64,000 nucleotides of DNA from Lachnospiraceae bacterium (GCA_902363555.1 CABJAM010000003.1:620001-684000); one strand, 5' to 3'; positions 53,141 to 62,216 are shown, counted from the stretch's first letter. Numbers and translations: made by a program. The notes: generated by a model not told the origin, from the letters alone.

Positions 53141-55003
53141 ATGGAATGTGCGGATGAAGACAAGTCTAAACGGTGTAAAGAGTCAGGAGCTACATTACCA
53201 GATGGTAAAATGGCCGATAATGTTTTTCCATACAGCTATCATACGTTTATGTTTCCGTTTCAATGGAAATATAGTGATACAGATTTAAATGCAGAAAAGT
53301 CTGATAGCGAGGACCTTTTTAAGTTTTTGGACAATGATAGTTATTGGGAATCGAATAAAAGCCCATTATTTGGTGACGAACAAACATGTAACACCTGGGA
53401 GCAGAAAGAACGTGCACGCAGGGATTATTCTATGTACCAATATTTTAACGTACCTGCAAGAAAAGTTATATTTAGCGATCTGGATGATAAAGACGTTAAA
53501 AAAAAGGTGCATAATTATATCTATAAGTTTGCAGATAAAAAGCAGAGTGAAAAGGACGATAAAAAAGATAGCTCTTCACGTATATATAGCATTAAGATCA
53601 GAAGTACTGATGATGATAATGCTGTTGATGATCATTCGGCTGATCATTCTCAGGATTATACAGATGCGGATGAGAAAAAGGGTGAAGAATATACAGAGTA
53701 TGATTTAAATATCAGGAATATTACGATGAGATTATATGACCCTATCGGAATAGGTGTCATTGTCTACGAGTTGGAAAACTATAATTACCGTAGCATGAAA
53801 GCTGTGATTCAGATAAATGAGTACGGAAGGCGTATCCAGCTGGCTATGATGGCTCCGGAGGCAAAGGGCAAAAAGTACTTAACAGCGGCCAGTTTACGTA
53901 TTAAAGGAGCTCTTCCACATGATATCGAGCAAAATTTTGAGGCTGAGGTTATAGACCATACCAGTTCTGGGGATAAATTTCCGTGGGATAAAAATAAATT
54001 GAACACTGTCTCTCACACAGTATCGGATTTGTTTATGGACCGTTATAATAACAAGAAAGTATCCTTCGATAAAAAAGAAGAAGATGATATATATTATTTT
54101 ATGCCTTATGTGGATGATCGCATGTTTTGTATGAGTTTGATCAGTGATCCTCAAATTTGTCAGGGCAAAGGATTTACTAATATTGACAGTCTTGGAGATG
54201 AAGAATGGCTTAAAAGGCTTTATGAATTTGTATTTATTGATCCCTATAAGGGATGTACCTGCCAGAATCTTCCTATGTGTAAAGAAATGCTGGCTAAGGC
54301 CCTTTATTTAAGATGGGTTGATTATGGAACAATTTATGGAATCAACAGGTATTCCATGGTGGCAATTACAGGCGAACATCAGATGGTGGGCGATAGTGTT
54401 ATTCAACCATTTCTTACAATGTACAAGGAAATCGTTCAGCTGGTTTTGGTCCAGAGAGCGGCTATTAGTATGTTTGCTGAACGTGCGATGGAAATATCCA
54501 GAATCGCAAGCCAAAACAAACTTATAAAAAACTATATGCTTGAGCTGCAGCAGGATTATGTCAGCTTTAAAAACCAAATACTATTGTTTGAAGTTACAGC
54601 GCAGCAGCAGGGGATTGAAATCTATGATATGGTGCGGGATTCAATGAATATTAAGCAGCAGAAAGATGAAATGGAAGAGCAGTTCCATAATCTTTTTGAA
54701 ATATCGGAAATGCAATCCAATGATTCAACAAATGCAGTCTTACACACATTCACCATTTTTGGATTGCTGTTTGTTGGCCTTCAGATAATTCAACAGCAAT
54801 TTTCTGTATCACCAGGTCTTAATGCTGTTTTAGTCACTTTGTTTGGTTTGGGATTTATTGCGTTTATATGGTATCTACGATCTCATTTGAGGGCACCGCG
54901 AAAAATCGAAGGTAAGAGTAAGTTGGAATATATTACGATGGGCCTTGCCACATTTTTTATTCTTTTGTTGATCGTTGCAAGTTTTATAGATTTTAAGCTG
55001 TAG
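53141..55003 (+). CDS. CorA-like membrane effector of the Cmr system
   Basis: 620 residues. A long, highly charged cytoplasmic part (1-about 430; Asp/Lys/Ser-rich near 130-190) is followed by a helical region (about 430-520) and three membrane segments (about 528-550, 556-576 and 595-617). Between the first two is SPGLN, in the place of the GMN selectivity motif of CorA magnesium channels. It is the last gene of the Cmr operon, 41 bases after cmr6. CorA-like proteins beside HD-less Cas10 open or damage the membrane when they bind SAM-AMP. The extra third helix and GLN motif make this a divergent member. Confidence 0.82.
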   Translation: MECADEDKSKRCKESGATLPDGKMADNVFPYSYHTFMFPFQWKYSDTDLNAEKSDSEDLFKFLDNDSYWESNKSPLFGDEQTCNTWEQKERARRDYSMYQYFNVPARKVIFSDLDDKDVKKKVHNYIYKFADKKQSEKDDKKDSSSRIYSIKIRSTDDDNAVDDHSADHSQDYTDADEKKGEEYTEYDLNIRNITMRLYDPIGIGVIVYELENYNYRSMKAVIQINEYGRRIQLAMMAPEAKGKKYLTAASLRIKGALPHDIEQNFEAEVIDHTSSGDKFPWDKNKLNTVSHTVSDLFMDRYNNKKVSFDKKEEDDIYYFMPYVDDRMFCMSLISDPQICQGKGFTNIDSLGDEEWLKRLYEFVFIDPYKGCTCQNLPMCKEMLAKALYLRWVDYGTIYGINRYSMVAITGEHQMVGDSVIQPFLTMYKEIVQLVLVQRAAISMFAERAMEISRIASQNKLIKNYMLELQQDYVSFKNQILLFEVTAQQQGIEIYDMVRDSMNIKQQKDEMEEQFHNLFEISEMQSNDSTNAVLHTFTIFGLLFVGLQIIQQQFSVSPGLNAVLVTLFGLGFIAFIWYLRSHLRAPRKIEGKSKLEYITMGLATFFILLLIVASFIDFKL

Positions 55004-55080
55004 ATTAAATAGTAAGGTTAATAGATTTTGTTACATTTTCATACACAATAGAAATTACGTAATGTTTAATATAGGGAGCT

Positions 55081-55135
55081 TGTGTGAAACGTCCGTCGTG
55101 AGGCGGACAAGCACATCCCCACGACAGATTTCACA
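55081..55135. repeat. Imperfect inverted repeat between the Cmr operon and the MBL gene
   Basis: TGTGTGAAA/TTTCACA at the ends and GTCGTG/CACGAC inside give a long broken stem; GTCCG/CGGAC is an alternative. It lies between converging genes and could be a bidirectional terminator without a clear T run. It occurs once, so it is not a CRISPR array. Confidence 0.5.
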
Positions 55136-55159
55136 AAAGCAGATATATGTATCTAAATC

Positions 55160-56002
55160 CTATTCCCCATAAACATCTAATACATCCGCCTTCTTCACAA
55201 ATATACTGGCCATCCCCCAGCGAACGCGGCAAAGCTGCGGTGCAAGTGCATCCTGCTCAATAAATGGATGGTTCAGTTTATCCTCGATCACAGCGTCTCC
55301 GCTGTAAATATGATCCACCAGACCAATAAAATCATCGATATAGTCCATAGCGATCGGCGCGCCGTTATGATTCGGCAGGAGATAGCGGATGCTATCCTTA
55401 CGGGCCAGGATATCCAATGCATTCTGTTTCAGATTGTCCAGCCGCTCGCGGATATCAAACTTTAATGAAGGATTATTGTCGCCGGTATACATGAGCACCT
55501 GTGTGGATTCGTAGTCGTCTCCGGAGAAGAACATACCGTGACTTTCGTCGAAAAAGAAGAGTGTGCTGTTACTGTGAGCCGGACGTGCCTCAATAATCTC
55601 AATCCGTCGGCCGCCCAAATCTATAAAATCACCGCTGCCGACACATATTTTTTCATAATCCGGGTGGGGGAGCTTGGTGATATCGAAAGGAACGCCGGCC
55701 ATAGAAGCTTCGTCCAGCGCATAGGTTTTGCTCAAATAAACAGATTTAAATTCGCCATTGCCGGCGGCATGATCCGGGTGATAGTGGGTATTGGCCACGA
55801 GCAGTGGCTTGTCAGTGAGCTTTTGAACGTAGGCTTTCAGATTGCCGGCGCCCCAGCCGGTATCGATGAGCAGAGCCTTGTCCTCACCTTCCAATAGATA
55901 CATGTTTTGCGAACCATTCATAAAATTAATGATCCATGTGGCGGAATCCAGCTTCCATGACACATAGGTTCCAAAAATCTGAGTTAAATCCGGTTTTTCC
56001 AT
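55160..56002 (-). CDS. MBL-fold metallo-hydrolase
   Basis: 280 residues from the ATG at 56002, which has AGGAGGCA upstream; a longer start is not supported. The metal site is NTHYHPDHAAGNG (HxHxDH), followed by RPAHSNSTLFF (His), FFSGDDYES (Asp) and LPNHNGAP (His). The set matches glyoxalase II and lactonase-like enzymes. Substrate cannot be told. It is transcribed toward the Cmr operon and is probably independent of it. Confidence 0.9.
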   Translation of the reverse strand: MEKPDLTQIFGTYVSWKLDSATWIINFMNGSQNMYLLEGEDKALLIDTGWGAGNLKAYVQKLTDKPLLVANTHYHPDHAAGNGEFKSVYLSKTYALDEASMAGVPFDITKLPHPDYEKICVGSGDFIDLGGRRIEIIEARPAHSNSTLFFFDESHGMFFSGDDYESTQVLMYTGDNNPSLKFDIRERLDNLKQNALDILARKDSIRYLLPNHNGAPIAMDYIDDFIGLVDHIYSGDAVIEDKLNHPFIEQDALAPQLCRVRWGMASIFVKKADVLDVYGE

Positions 56003-56039
56003 AAGTGTGTGCCTCCTGAATTTTAAATTTAACGTAATA

Positions 56040-56069
56040 ATTGTAGCATTAAACATTTCATAATGACAA
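56040..56069 (-). promoter_or_regulatory. Promoter of the MBL gene
   Basis: On the minus strand: TTGTCA, 18 bases, TACAAT, then about 20 bases to the ribosome site. Confidence 0.6.
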
Positions 56070-56277
56070 GCAAAAATTATGACCAAAAACAGAACTATTA
56101 TGACCTTATGGATCGCCATTATCGCCAGCGGCAATAAGTCATTTAAGAATAAGTTTGATAAAAACGGAATATACTCGTTATAAGAAGTATTGCGCTGATG
56201 CGCAAGTAGGTCAACGATTTCCTTCAGTCAACAGTTCCTGCGGAAATATCTGACAAGCTATTATAAGGAGTGGTTCA

Positions 56278-56424
56278 ATGGATTTTTGTGTATGCTGCGG
56301 CGCTTACGTTCCCGAGGGCACAATGGTTTGCCTGGATTGCCGGAGAAAATATCTCTTAGAGGAAAAGGATTTCCCCGAAATGTCCGGAAGGGGAACCAAA
56401 GAAGAACCCGTTTTCGAGCCTTGA
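56278..56424 (+). CDS. Small zinc-ribbon protein
   Basis: 48 residues from ATG 56278, with AAGGAG 8 bases upstream. CVCCGAYVPEGTMVCLDC holds two CxxC pairs 11 residues apart, a zinc ribbon, followed by a charged tail. The length, ribosome site and spacing support a real gene too short for most callers. It precedes the metallophosphoesterase gene by 67 bases and may be co-transcribed. Function unknown. Confidence 0.7.
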   Translation: MDFCVCCGAYVPEGTMVCLDCRRKYLLEEKDFPEMSGRGTKEEPVFEP

Positions 56425-56491
56425 TAAAAATCCATCTTTATGCTAAGATGAAAACCACATTAACAGAATTATAAACATCAGGATGGACGAT

Positions 56492-57328
56492 ATGAAAGAT
56501 AAATTAGTATTAACGCAGTATCAGATACACACCAGCCTGCCGGCATCGATCACCGTCGCGTTAGTGGCGGACCTGCATGAACACGATCCAAAGCCGCTGC
56601 TGCATTTAATAAAACAGGCGAAGCCAGATCTTATTCTGGTTGCCGGAGATACGTTTGAACGGCGGGAAAAGGGCCGGATTTATGATTGTATGGAAAAGCA
56701 GAGCACTATAAAAAAGCTTATTAAAGCACTTGCTTATAAATTTGATGATCTTTTTGATGCTTTTGCAAATACGAAAAATATAACGTCAGAAAATTCATAC
56801 CGGTTTTTACAGGAGGCTTCTAAAATATGCAGCGCAGACGGCAGGACAGCAGCGCAGATCTTTCTGTCTCCCGGAAATCACGACCCTTACTTTAATCCTG
56901 AGGATTATAAGGTGATGGAAAAGACCGGGGCGACGCTTTTAGATAATGCAGACTGCACCGCAATTGTCAGAGGTCAAAACATACGGATTGGCGGCCTGTC
57001 ATCAAAACCGGATTTAAAATGGCTGTCCGAATTTGCTTCTAAGGATGGTTTTAAAATACTCCTTTGCCATCATCCGGAATATTATTTTCGATACATCAAA
57101 GACCGGTTCGATTTTAACCTGATCTTATCCGGCCATGTGCACGGTGGACAGTGGCGGATAGGAAACCAGGGTATCTATTCCCCGGGTCAGGGGCTGTTCC
57201 CGAAATATACCCGCGGTGTCTATGATCAACGTCTTGTTATATCCGCGGGCTGCGCCAATACAGCTTCCGTGCCGCGATTTGGCAATCCGTGTGAGCTGGT
57301 TGTGCTTAAATTAGCTGGTTGTGCGTAA
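56492..57328 (+). CDS. Calcineurin-like metallophosphoesterase
   Basis: 278 residues from ATG 56492; ATG 56483 is an alternative with poorer ribosome-site spacing. All metal motifs are present: VADLHEH (DxH), VAGDTFER (GD), SPGNHDPYF (GNHD), CHHPEYY (H) and SGHVHGGQWR (GHxH). The pattern is that of the YkuE/YaeI branch, which acts on lipid headgroups or nucleotides. A stretch of about 45 residues (about 60-105) between GD and GNHD is an insertion rich in Lys and Phe. Confidence 0.9.
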   Translation: MKDKLVLTQYQIHTSLPASITVALVADLHEHDPKPLLHLIKQAKPDLILVAGDTFERREKGRIYDCMEKQSTIKKLIKALAYKFDDLFDAFANTKNITSENSYRFLQEASKICSADGRTAAQIFLSPGNHDPYFNPEDYKVMEKTGATLLDNADCTAIVRGQNIRIGGLSSKPDLKWLSEFASKDGFKILLCHHPEYYFRYIKDRFDFNLILSGHVHGGQWRIGNQGIYSPGQGLFPKYTRGVYDQRLVISAGCANTASVPRFGNPCELVVLKLAGCA

Positions 57329-57385
57329 ACGTTAAACGATTGCCGACGATTCTTGAAGTGTTCCCTGGGTCCGGCGCTTAAACGA

Positions 57386-57427
57386 TAAAAACCCCGAAAT
57401 GTCTGCTTTAGACTTCGGGGTTTTATA
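57386..57427. terminator. Bidirectional terminator
   Basis: AAAACCCCGAA and TTCGGGGTTTT with TGTCT/AGAC inside: a strong stem with T runs on both strands. It serves the metallophosphoesterase gene and rfbC, which converge here. Confidence 0.9.
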
Positions 57428-57428
57428 T

Positions 57429-58031
57429 TTAGAATTTAAATGTCTCTGCCAGACCGCCCCATTTCTGGTCTTTCTCACTCATAACCAGTGCCGTGCCGTC
57501 ACTAAGGCGGTAATTGCTCCCATCGGCGGAGCCGTCATAGGTTCCGTTGACCTCCGGCCATACAATACCGATTTGGGGATCATTCCAGGCCAGACCGCCC
57601 TCATCGCCGGGGTGGTAGAAGTCCGTGCATTTATAGCAAAATTCCGCCACATCACTGAGCACTAAAAAGCCGTGGGCAAAGCCTTCGGAAATGTAAAACT
57701 GCTTTTTATTTTCTTCGGTTAATTCAATGCCGTACCATTGGCCAAAGGTTTTGCTGCCGCTGCGCAGATCAACGGCCACATCAAAGACCCGGCCCCTGAT
57801 GACCCGGACGAGCTTGCCCTGGGGGTATTGTTTTTGGAAATGCAGGCCGCGCAGGACGCCCTTGACGGAGCAGGATTGATTGTCCTGGACAAAGTCCATA
57901 GTAAGTCCGGCTTCCTCCATATCCTTTTTGTTGTAGGTTTCCACGAAGTAGCCGCGCTCATCACCGTGGACGGTCGGTTCTATAATGTAAAGTCCGTCGA
58001 TCGGACACTTTGTTACGCTGATCTGGCCCAT
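57429..58031 (-). CDS. rfbC: dTDP-4-dehydrorhamnose 3,5-epimerase
   Basis: 200 residues from the ATG at 58031 (AAGGAGTG upstream). It has the cupin fold with GLHFQKQYPQGKLVRV (catalytic His), DVAVDLRSGSKTFGQW and SEGFAHGFLVLSD. It converts the keto sugar made by RfbB to the L-lyxo form. It is the last gene of a minus-strand rfbA-B-D-C operon whose product, dTDP-L-rhamnose, can feed the capsule or other wall polymers. Confidence 0.96.
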   Translation of the reverse strand: MGQISVTKCPIDGLYIIEPTVHGDERGYFVETYNKKDMEEAGLTMDFVQDNQSCSVKGVLRGLHFQKQYPQGKLVRVIRGRVFDVAVDLRSGSKTFGQWYGIELTEENKKQFYISEGFAHGFLVLSDVAEFCYKCTDFYHPGDEGGLAWNDPQIGIVWPEVNGTYDGSADGSNYRLSDGTALVMSEKDQKWGGLAETFKF

Positions 58032-58059
58032 ACTTTCACTCCTTAAATGTCGATGATTA

Positions 58060-58935
58060 TTAAAACTCAATTTCCTTTAAATACCGGCTCAACGCGTCCT
58101 GCCAGGAGGGCAGTCTTTCAAAGCCGTTTTGCGTCAGCTTTTCCTTGCTCATCCGGCTGTTGGACGGCCGTTTGGCTTTGGACGGGTAGTTGTCCGAGCT
58201 TACCGGGAGCACACTCAGGTGCTGGGCGTCGTATTCACTGTGGCCCATGGCTGCGGCCTGTCGGAATATTTCACAGGCAAATTCATACCAGGAGCACAGC
58301 CCCTCATTGGTGGCGTGGTAGCGGCCGTATTTGTCTGTTTCAATCATATCCACAAGAAGGCGGGCCAGGTCGTAGGTATAGGTTGGGCTGCCAATCTGGT
58401 CATTGACCACGGTGATCTGATCGTGATTTTTACCAAGACTCAGCATTGTTTTAATAAAGTTCTTTCCGTTGACCCCGAAAACCCAGGCGATGCGGACGAT
58501 GAAGTATTTCTCCAGCAGATTTTCAATGGCGATCTCACCCTCGTATTTTGTCTGTCCGTAGACATTTAACGGCTGGCGGTTTAAATCGTCCGGTTCCCAG
58601 AAATTGGTGCCGTCGCCGCTGAATACATAATCCGTGCTGATATACATCATCTTAATATCCAGCGCTTTACATATGCAGGCAATATTTTCGGTGCCTGTGG
58701 CATTGACGAGACGTACCGTGTCCACATGATCCTCGGCGGCGTCCACAGCCGTCCAGGCCGCACAGTGGATCACAGCATCCGGCTGTATGTCTGTTATGAT
58801 TTTTTCCACAGCGGCCGGATCGGTAATATCCATTTCCTCAATATCCACACCAATCGCCTCGTGCCGGCGTTTTGTAAGCTCATAAACAACGTCGTGGCCA
58901 AGCTGGCCCTTGACGCCGGTGACTAATATTTTCAT
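58060..58935 (-). CDS. rfbD: dTDP-4-dehydrorhamnose reductase
   Basis: 291 residues, SDR fold: ILVTGVKGQLGHDVVYEL at the NADP site, STDYVFSGDG, and YGQTKYEGE with the catalytic YxxxK. Family size and motifs are normal. It carries out the last step to dTDP-L-rhamnose. The gap to rfbB is 25 bases. Confidence 0.96.
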   Translation of the reverse strand: MKILVTGVKGQLGHDVVYELTKRRHEAIGVDIEEMDITDPAAVEKIITDIQPDAVIHCAAWTAVDAAEDHVDTVRLVNATGTENIACICKALDIKMMYISTDYVFSGDGTNFWEPDDLNRQPLNVYGQTKYEGEIAIENLLEKYFIVRIAWVFGVNGKNFIKTMLSLGKNHDQITVVNDQIGSPTYTYDLARLLVDMIETDKYGRYHATNEGLCSWYEFACEIFRQAAAMGHSEYDAQHLSVLPVSSDNYPSKAKRPSNSRMSKEKLTQNGFERLPSWQDALSRYLKEIEF

Positions 58936-58960
58936 TCAACTCATCATCCATTCTTTATAT

Positions 58961-59980
58961 TTAGCGATTTCCATACATCTTTTCATAATAATTTTCATAT
59001 TCCCCGGAAATGATCGTTTCCCACCATTCCTTATGGTCCAGATACCACTGGATCGTCTTTTTGATGCCGTTGGCAAATTTCGTTTCCGGCAGCCATCCAA
59101 GCTCATTGTGAATCTTGGTCGGGTCGATTGCATAGCGCATATCATGGCCTTTTCTGTCAGCCACGTAAGTGATGAGGGATTCCGGTTTCCCCAGCTCCCG
59201 GCAGATGATCTTAACGATATCGATGTTCGTCATTTCATTGTGGCCGCCGATATTGTAGACCTCGCCAACACGACCATTATGGATGATAAGGTCGATGGCC
59301 TTGCAGTGATCCTCAACATATAGCCAGTCGCGGACATTTTCACCCTTGCCATACACCGGCAGTGGCTTGTCGTGGAGGGCGTTGATGATCATAAGCGGAA
59401 TGAGCTTTTCCGGAAAATGATAAGGGCCGTAGTTGTTGGAACAGCGGCTGATCGTCACAGGCAGGCCGTAGGTGCGGTGATAGGCCTGCACGAGCAGGTC
59501 AGCGCCGGCTTTGGACGAGCTGTAAGGGCTGCTTGTGTGGATCGGTGTTTCCTCAGTAAAGAACAGGTCCGGACGGTCCAGAGGCAGATCGCCGTAAACC
59601 TCGTCGGTGCTCACCTGATGGTAGCGGGTAATGCCGTATTTCCGACAGGCATCCATGAGGACAGCCGTTCCTTTAATATTTGTATCCAGAAAAACTTCCG
59701 GATTTTCGATGGAGCGGTCCACGTGGCTTTCGGCGGCAAAGTTGACGATCATATCCGGATGCTCCTCCTCGAAAAGTTTGTACACAGCCTCGCGGTCGGT
59801 GATACTGGCCTTTACAAAACGAAAATTGGGATTATCCATCACCTTTGCCAGGGTGGACAGGTTACCTGCATAGGTCAGGCAGTCCAGGCAGATGATCCGG
59901 TAATCCGGGTATTTATTTAACATGTGAAAAATGAAGTTGCTTCCGATAAATCCGGCGCCGCCGGTGACGATAATAGTCAT
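58961..59980 (-). CDS. rfbB: dTDP-glucose 4,6-dehydratase
   Basis: 339 residues. IIVTGGAGFIGSNFIFHML is the NAD site, STDEVYGDL the Asp-Glu pair, and YSSSKAGADLLVQAY the YxxxK motif; NNYGPYHFPEKLIPL follows. It makes the 4-keto-6-deoxy sugar for RfbC. Good AGGAGG ribosome site. Normal length. Confidence 0.97.
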   Translation of the reverse strand: MTIIVTGGAGFIGSNFIFHMLNKYPDYRIICLDCLTYAGNLSTLAKVMDNPNFRFVKASITDREAVYKLFEEEHPDMIVNFAAESHVDRSIENPEVFLDTNIKGTAVLMDACRKYGITRYHQVSTDEVYGDLPLDRPDLFFTEETPIHTSSPYSSSKAGADLLVQAYHRTYGLPVTISRCSNNYGPYHFPEKLIPLMIINALHDKPLPVYGKGENVRDWLYVEDHCKAIDLIIHNGRVGEVYNIGGHNEMTNIDIVKIICRELGKPESLITYVADRKGHDMRYAIDPTKIHNELGWLPETKFANGIKKTIQWYLDHKEWWETIISGEYENYYEKMYGNR

Positions 59981-60042
59981 GGTAAAATTCCTCCTGAAAA
60001 TAGTACATAATTAGTATAAATGCGGACAGGGCGCGGAATGGT

Positions 60043-60945
60043 TCAGTGGAAAACATCCAGATATTTTCCGTCCAGCACATCCTTTAGGTATTGTCCATAT
60101 TGATTTTTCTTCAGTAATTCATACACCTTTAAGACATCCTCCTGGGAAATCCAGCCGTTGAGATAGGCAATTTCCTCCAGACAGGCAATTTTCCGGTGTT
60201 GATGTGTTTCCAGTGTTTTGATGAAGTTGGTAGCGTCAACAAGACTTTCGTGGGTGCCGGTATCCAGCCATGTAAAGCCTTGGCCAAGCATCTCCACGTT
60301 TAGATCTCCGTTTTCCAGATAAATACGGTTCAGATCCGTGATCTCCAGTTCGCCCCGGGCACTGGGCGCCAGGTTTTTTGCGTATTCCACAACGCGGTTG
60401 TCGTAAAAATACAGTCCGGTGACACAATAATTGCTTTTTGGCTTTTCCGGTTTTTCCTCGATGGAAATGGCTTTGCCCTCATCGTTAAATTCCACGATGC
60501 CAAAGCGTTCCGGGTCGTCCACATAGTAACCAAAGACGGTAGCGCCCTGGCCGTTTTCTGCCCGCTCCACTGCAGCTACCAGCCGTTTTTTCAGGCCGTG
60601 GCCGGTGAATATATTATCGCCCAATACCATGGCGGCGCAGTCATCACCGATGAAATCCGCGCCCAGTATGAACGCCTGTGCAAGTCCGTCCGGACTTGGC
60701 TGTACGACATAGGACAGATTGACGCCAAACTGGTGGCCGTCGCCAAGCAGCTCCTTAAAGCGGGGCGTGTCCTGGGGGGTCGAGATGATCAATATATCAC
60801 GGATGCCCGCAGTCATTAAAACAGACATAGGGTAGTAGATCATTGGCTTATCATAAATAGGAAGAAGCTGTTTGGATGTAACCATGGTCAGTGGGTAAAG
60901 ACGGGTGCCGGAACCACCTGCTAAAATTATACCTTTCAATGTCAT
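60043..60945 (-). CDS. rfbA: Glucose-1-phosphate thymidylyltransferase
   Basis: 300 residues. The nucleotide loop is LAGGSGTRLYPLT, with SKQLLPIYDKPMIYYPMS, VLGDNIFTGHGL and EEKPEKPKSNYCVTGLYFYD. It is the first gene of the rhamnose operon and makes dTDP-glucose. Normal length and motifs. Confidence 0.97.
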   Translation of the reverse strand: MTLKGIILAGGSGTRLYPLTMVTSKQLLPIYDKPMIYYPMSVLMTAGIRDILIISTPQDTPRFKELLGDGHQFGVNLSYVVQPSPDGLAQAFILGADFIGDDCAAMVLGDNIFTGHGLKKRLVAAVERAENGQGATVFGYYVDDPERFGIVEFNDEGKAISIEEKPEKPKSNYCVTGLYFYDNRVVEYAKNLAPSARGELEITDLNRIYLENGDLNVEMLGQGFTWLDTGTHESLVDATNFIKTLETHQHRKIACLEEIAYLNGWISQEDVLKVYELLKKNQYGQYLKDVLDGKYLDVFH

Positions 60946-60987
60946 ATCCCCTTTTCTAATATATTTTGTAAAACGGTTCTAATGACA

Positions 60988-61014
60988 TTATAAAAGATGA
61001 CGTAACGTCATCTT
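60988..61014 (-). terminator. Terminator after the MerR-methyltransferase gene
   Basis: AAGATGACGT and ACGTCATCTT form a perfect stem around one base. On the minus strand it is followed by TTTTATAA. It separates the upstream minus-strand gene from rfbA. Confidence 0.7.
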
Positions 61015-61031
61015 CAAGACCTTTTTTAAAT

Positions 61032-62216
61032 TTATTTTTGGCAAATAAATATGCCTGCGGCCTTGGTGATCCGAAATTTCCTTTTCGTCTGTTTTTCCAC
61101 AAAAAGGCGGAATTCATTATATCGGTCAAGAATATACTGGTTTTGGTTCCCGTGGCAGGAGAGGATATATTCGATCAAAGGCTCAGGGGCGTCCACAAGC
61201 AAAAAGTCCTCATACATCTGCATAGTTATATGGGAAAAGTAAGGCTGTAAAAGTACCGGGCCGTTTTCCAGCCCGAATTTATCATAGAGTTTATCGGCGG
61301 ATAAGGTAATACGGCTGTCAAATTCCTCCACGAGTCGGCTAATCTCCTGCATATGAGCCCTGCCGTAGGTGCTGCATATAAAACGGCCGCCGGGCTTTAA
61401 GACGCGTCGGACTTCGGACAGCACGGCAGGGATATCTTTGCAGTAAAATAGCACATGATTGGCCAGGATCAGGTCAAAGCTGTCCTCAGCATATGGGATC
61501 TGATGACAGTCAAAGGCTTCAAATTGAAATACTGAGTCCGCCTGGGCACCGAGCGCTCGGCGGGCATCCCGGAGCATCCCCTCGGAAATATCGGAGAGGA
61601 TAATAGTACACTGCTTTGGTATCTGGTCGATATTTTCCGTCCACAATGCACCATTGCCGCAGCCAATCTCCAGAATATGCATGCCGCTTTGAATATGACA
61701 GTGCTTATAAATCCACGGAAACCAGCCCTGCTTGTTTTGAGCGTAGAGGCGGTGCAGGCGAATACGCGCCGATATATTGGTGGCATTCTGGTACTGGGTT
61801 TTCAGACTCTTTTCCATATTCGTCAGGTGGATCAGATTGAGCATGCGGCTCCAGTCCACATGGTGGTCCGTCTCAAGCGCAGCCCGCGTGTCGCCAATGG
61901 CCTTTTCCACAAGCTGCATCTGCTCGATCCGGTCCTGCACAAGCTTCTGCTGAAGATTCAGGGAATTGAGCAATATATGATAGTCGGTGTCTGCAATGGT
62001 GATCGTTCGTATATCGTCCAGAGAAAAGCCCAGGTACTTTAGTAAAAGGATCTGCTGTAAGCGGGCAAAATCCTCGTCTGAGTAAAAACGGGCGCCGGAC
62101 GCATTGACGTGGGATGGCTTTAAAATATTCTGTTTATCATAAAAACGGATGGTCCGCACCGAAACCTGCGCCATTTTTGCAAATTGGCCGGAGGTATAGT
62201 AACCGGGAAGTCTCAT
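61032..62216 (-). CDS. MerR-type regulator fused to a SAM-dependent methyltransferase
   Basis: 394 residues from the ATG at 62216 (AAAGGAA upstream; two upstream ATGs are less likely). Residues 1-70 form a MerR HTH (YYTSGQFAKMAQVSVRTIRF, ending FSLDDIRTI), followed by a dimer helix (about 80-125). From about 170 comes a class I methyltransferase: HILEIGCGNGALWTENI, LSDISEGMLRDAR, FDLILANHVLFYC and RRVLKPGGRFICSTYG. MerR proteins usually carry small ligand domains; a full methyltransferase is uncommon and suggests SAM-dependent sensing or autoregulation. Confidence 0.9.
   Translation of the reverse strand: MRLPGYYTSGQFAKMAQVSVRTIRFYDKQNILKPSHVNASGARFYSDEDFARLQQILLLKYLGFSLDDIRTITIADTDYHILLNSLNLQQKLVQDRIEQMQLVEKAIGDTRAALETDHHVDWSRMLNLIHLTNMEKSLKTQYQNATNISARIRLHRLYAQNKQGWFPWIYKHCHIQSGMHILEIGCGNGALWTENIDQIPKQCTIILSDISEGMLRDARRALGAQADSVFQFEAFDCHQIPYAEDSFDLILANHVLFYCKDIPAVLSEVRRVLKPGGRFICSTYGRAHMQEISRLVEEFDSRITLSADKLYDKFGLENGPVLLQPYFSHITMQMYEDFLLVDAPEPLIEYILSCHGNQNQYILDRYNEFRLFVEKQTKRKFRITKAAGIFICQK

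Noticed and set aside
55004..55160. Possible CRISPR repeat after the Cmr operon
   Set aside because: The inverted repeat at 55081-55135 occurs once and has no spacer-repeat spacing, so it is not an array. No other direct repeats of 25-40 bases with regular spacing were seen in the window.
56286..56474. 62-codon plus-strand frame beginning at 56286
   Set aside because: It is out of frame with the better-supported zinc-ribbon gene at 56278-56424, which has a ribosome site and paired CxxC motifs.
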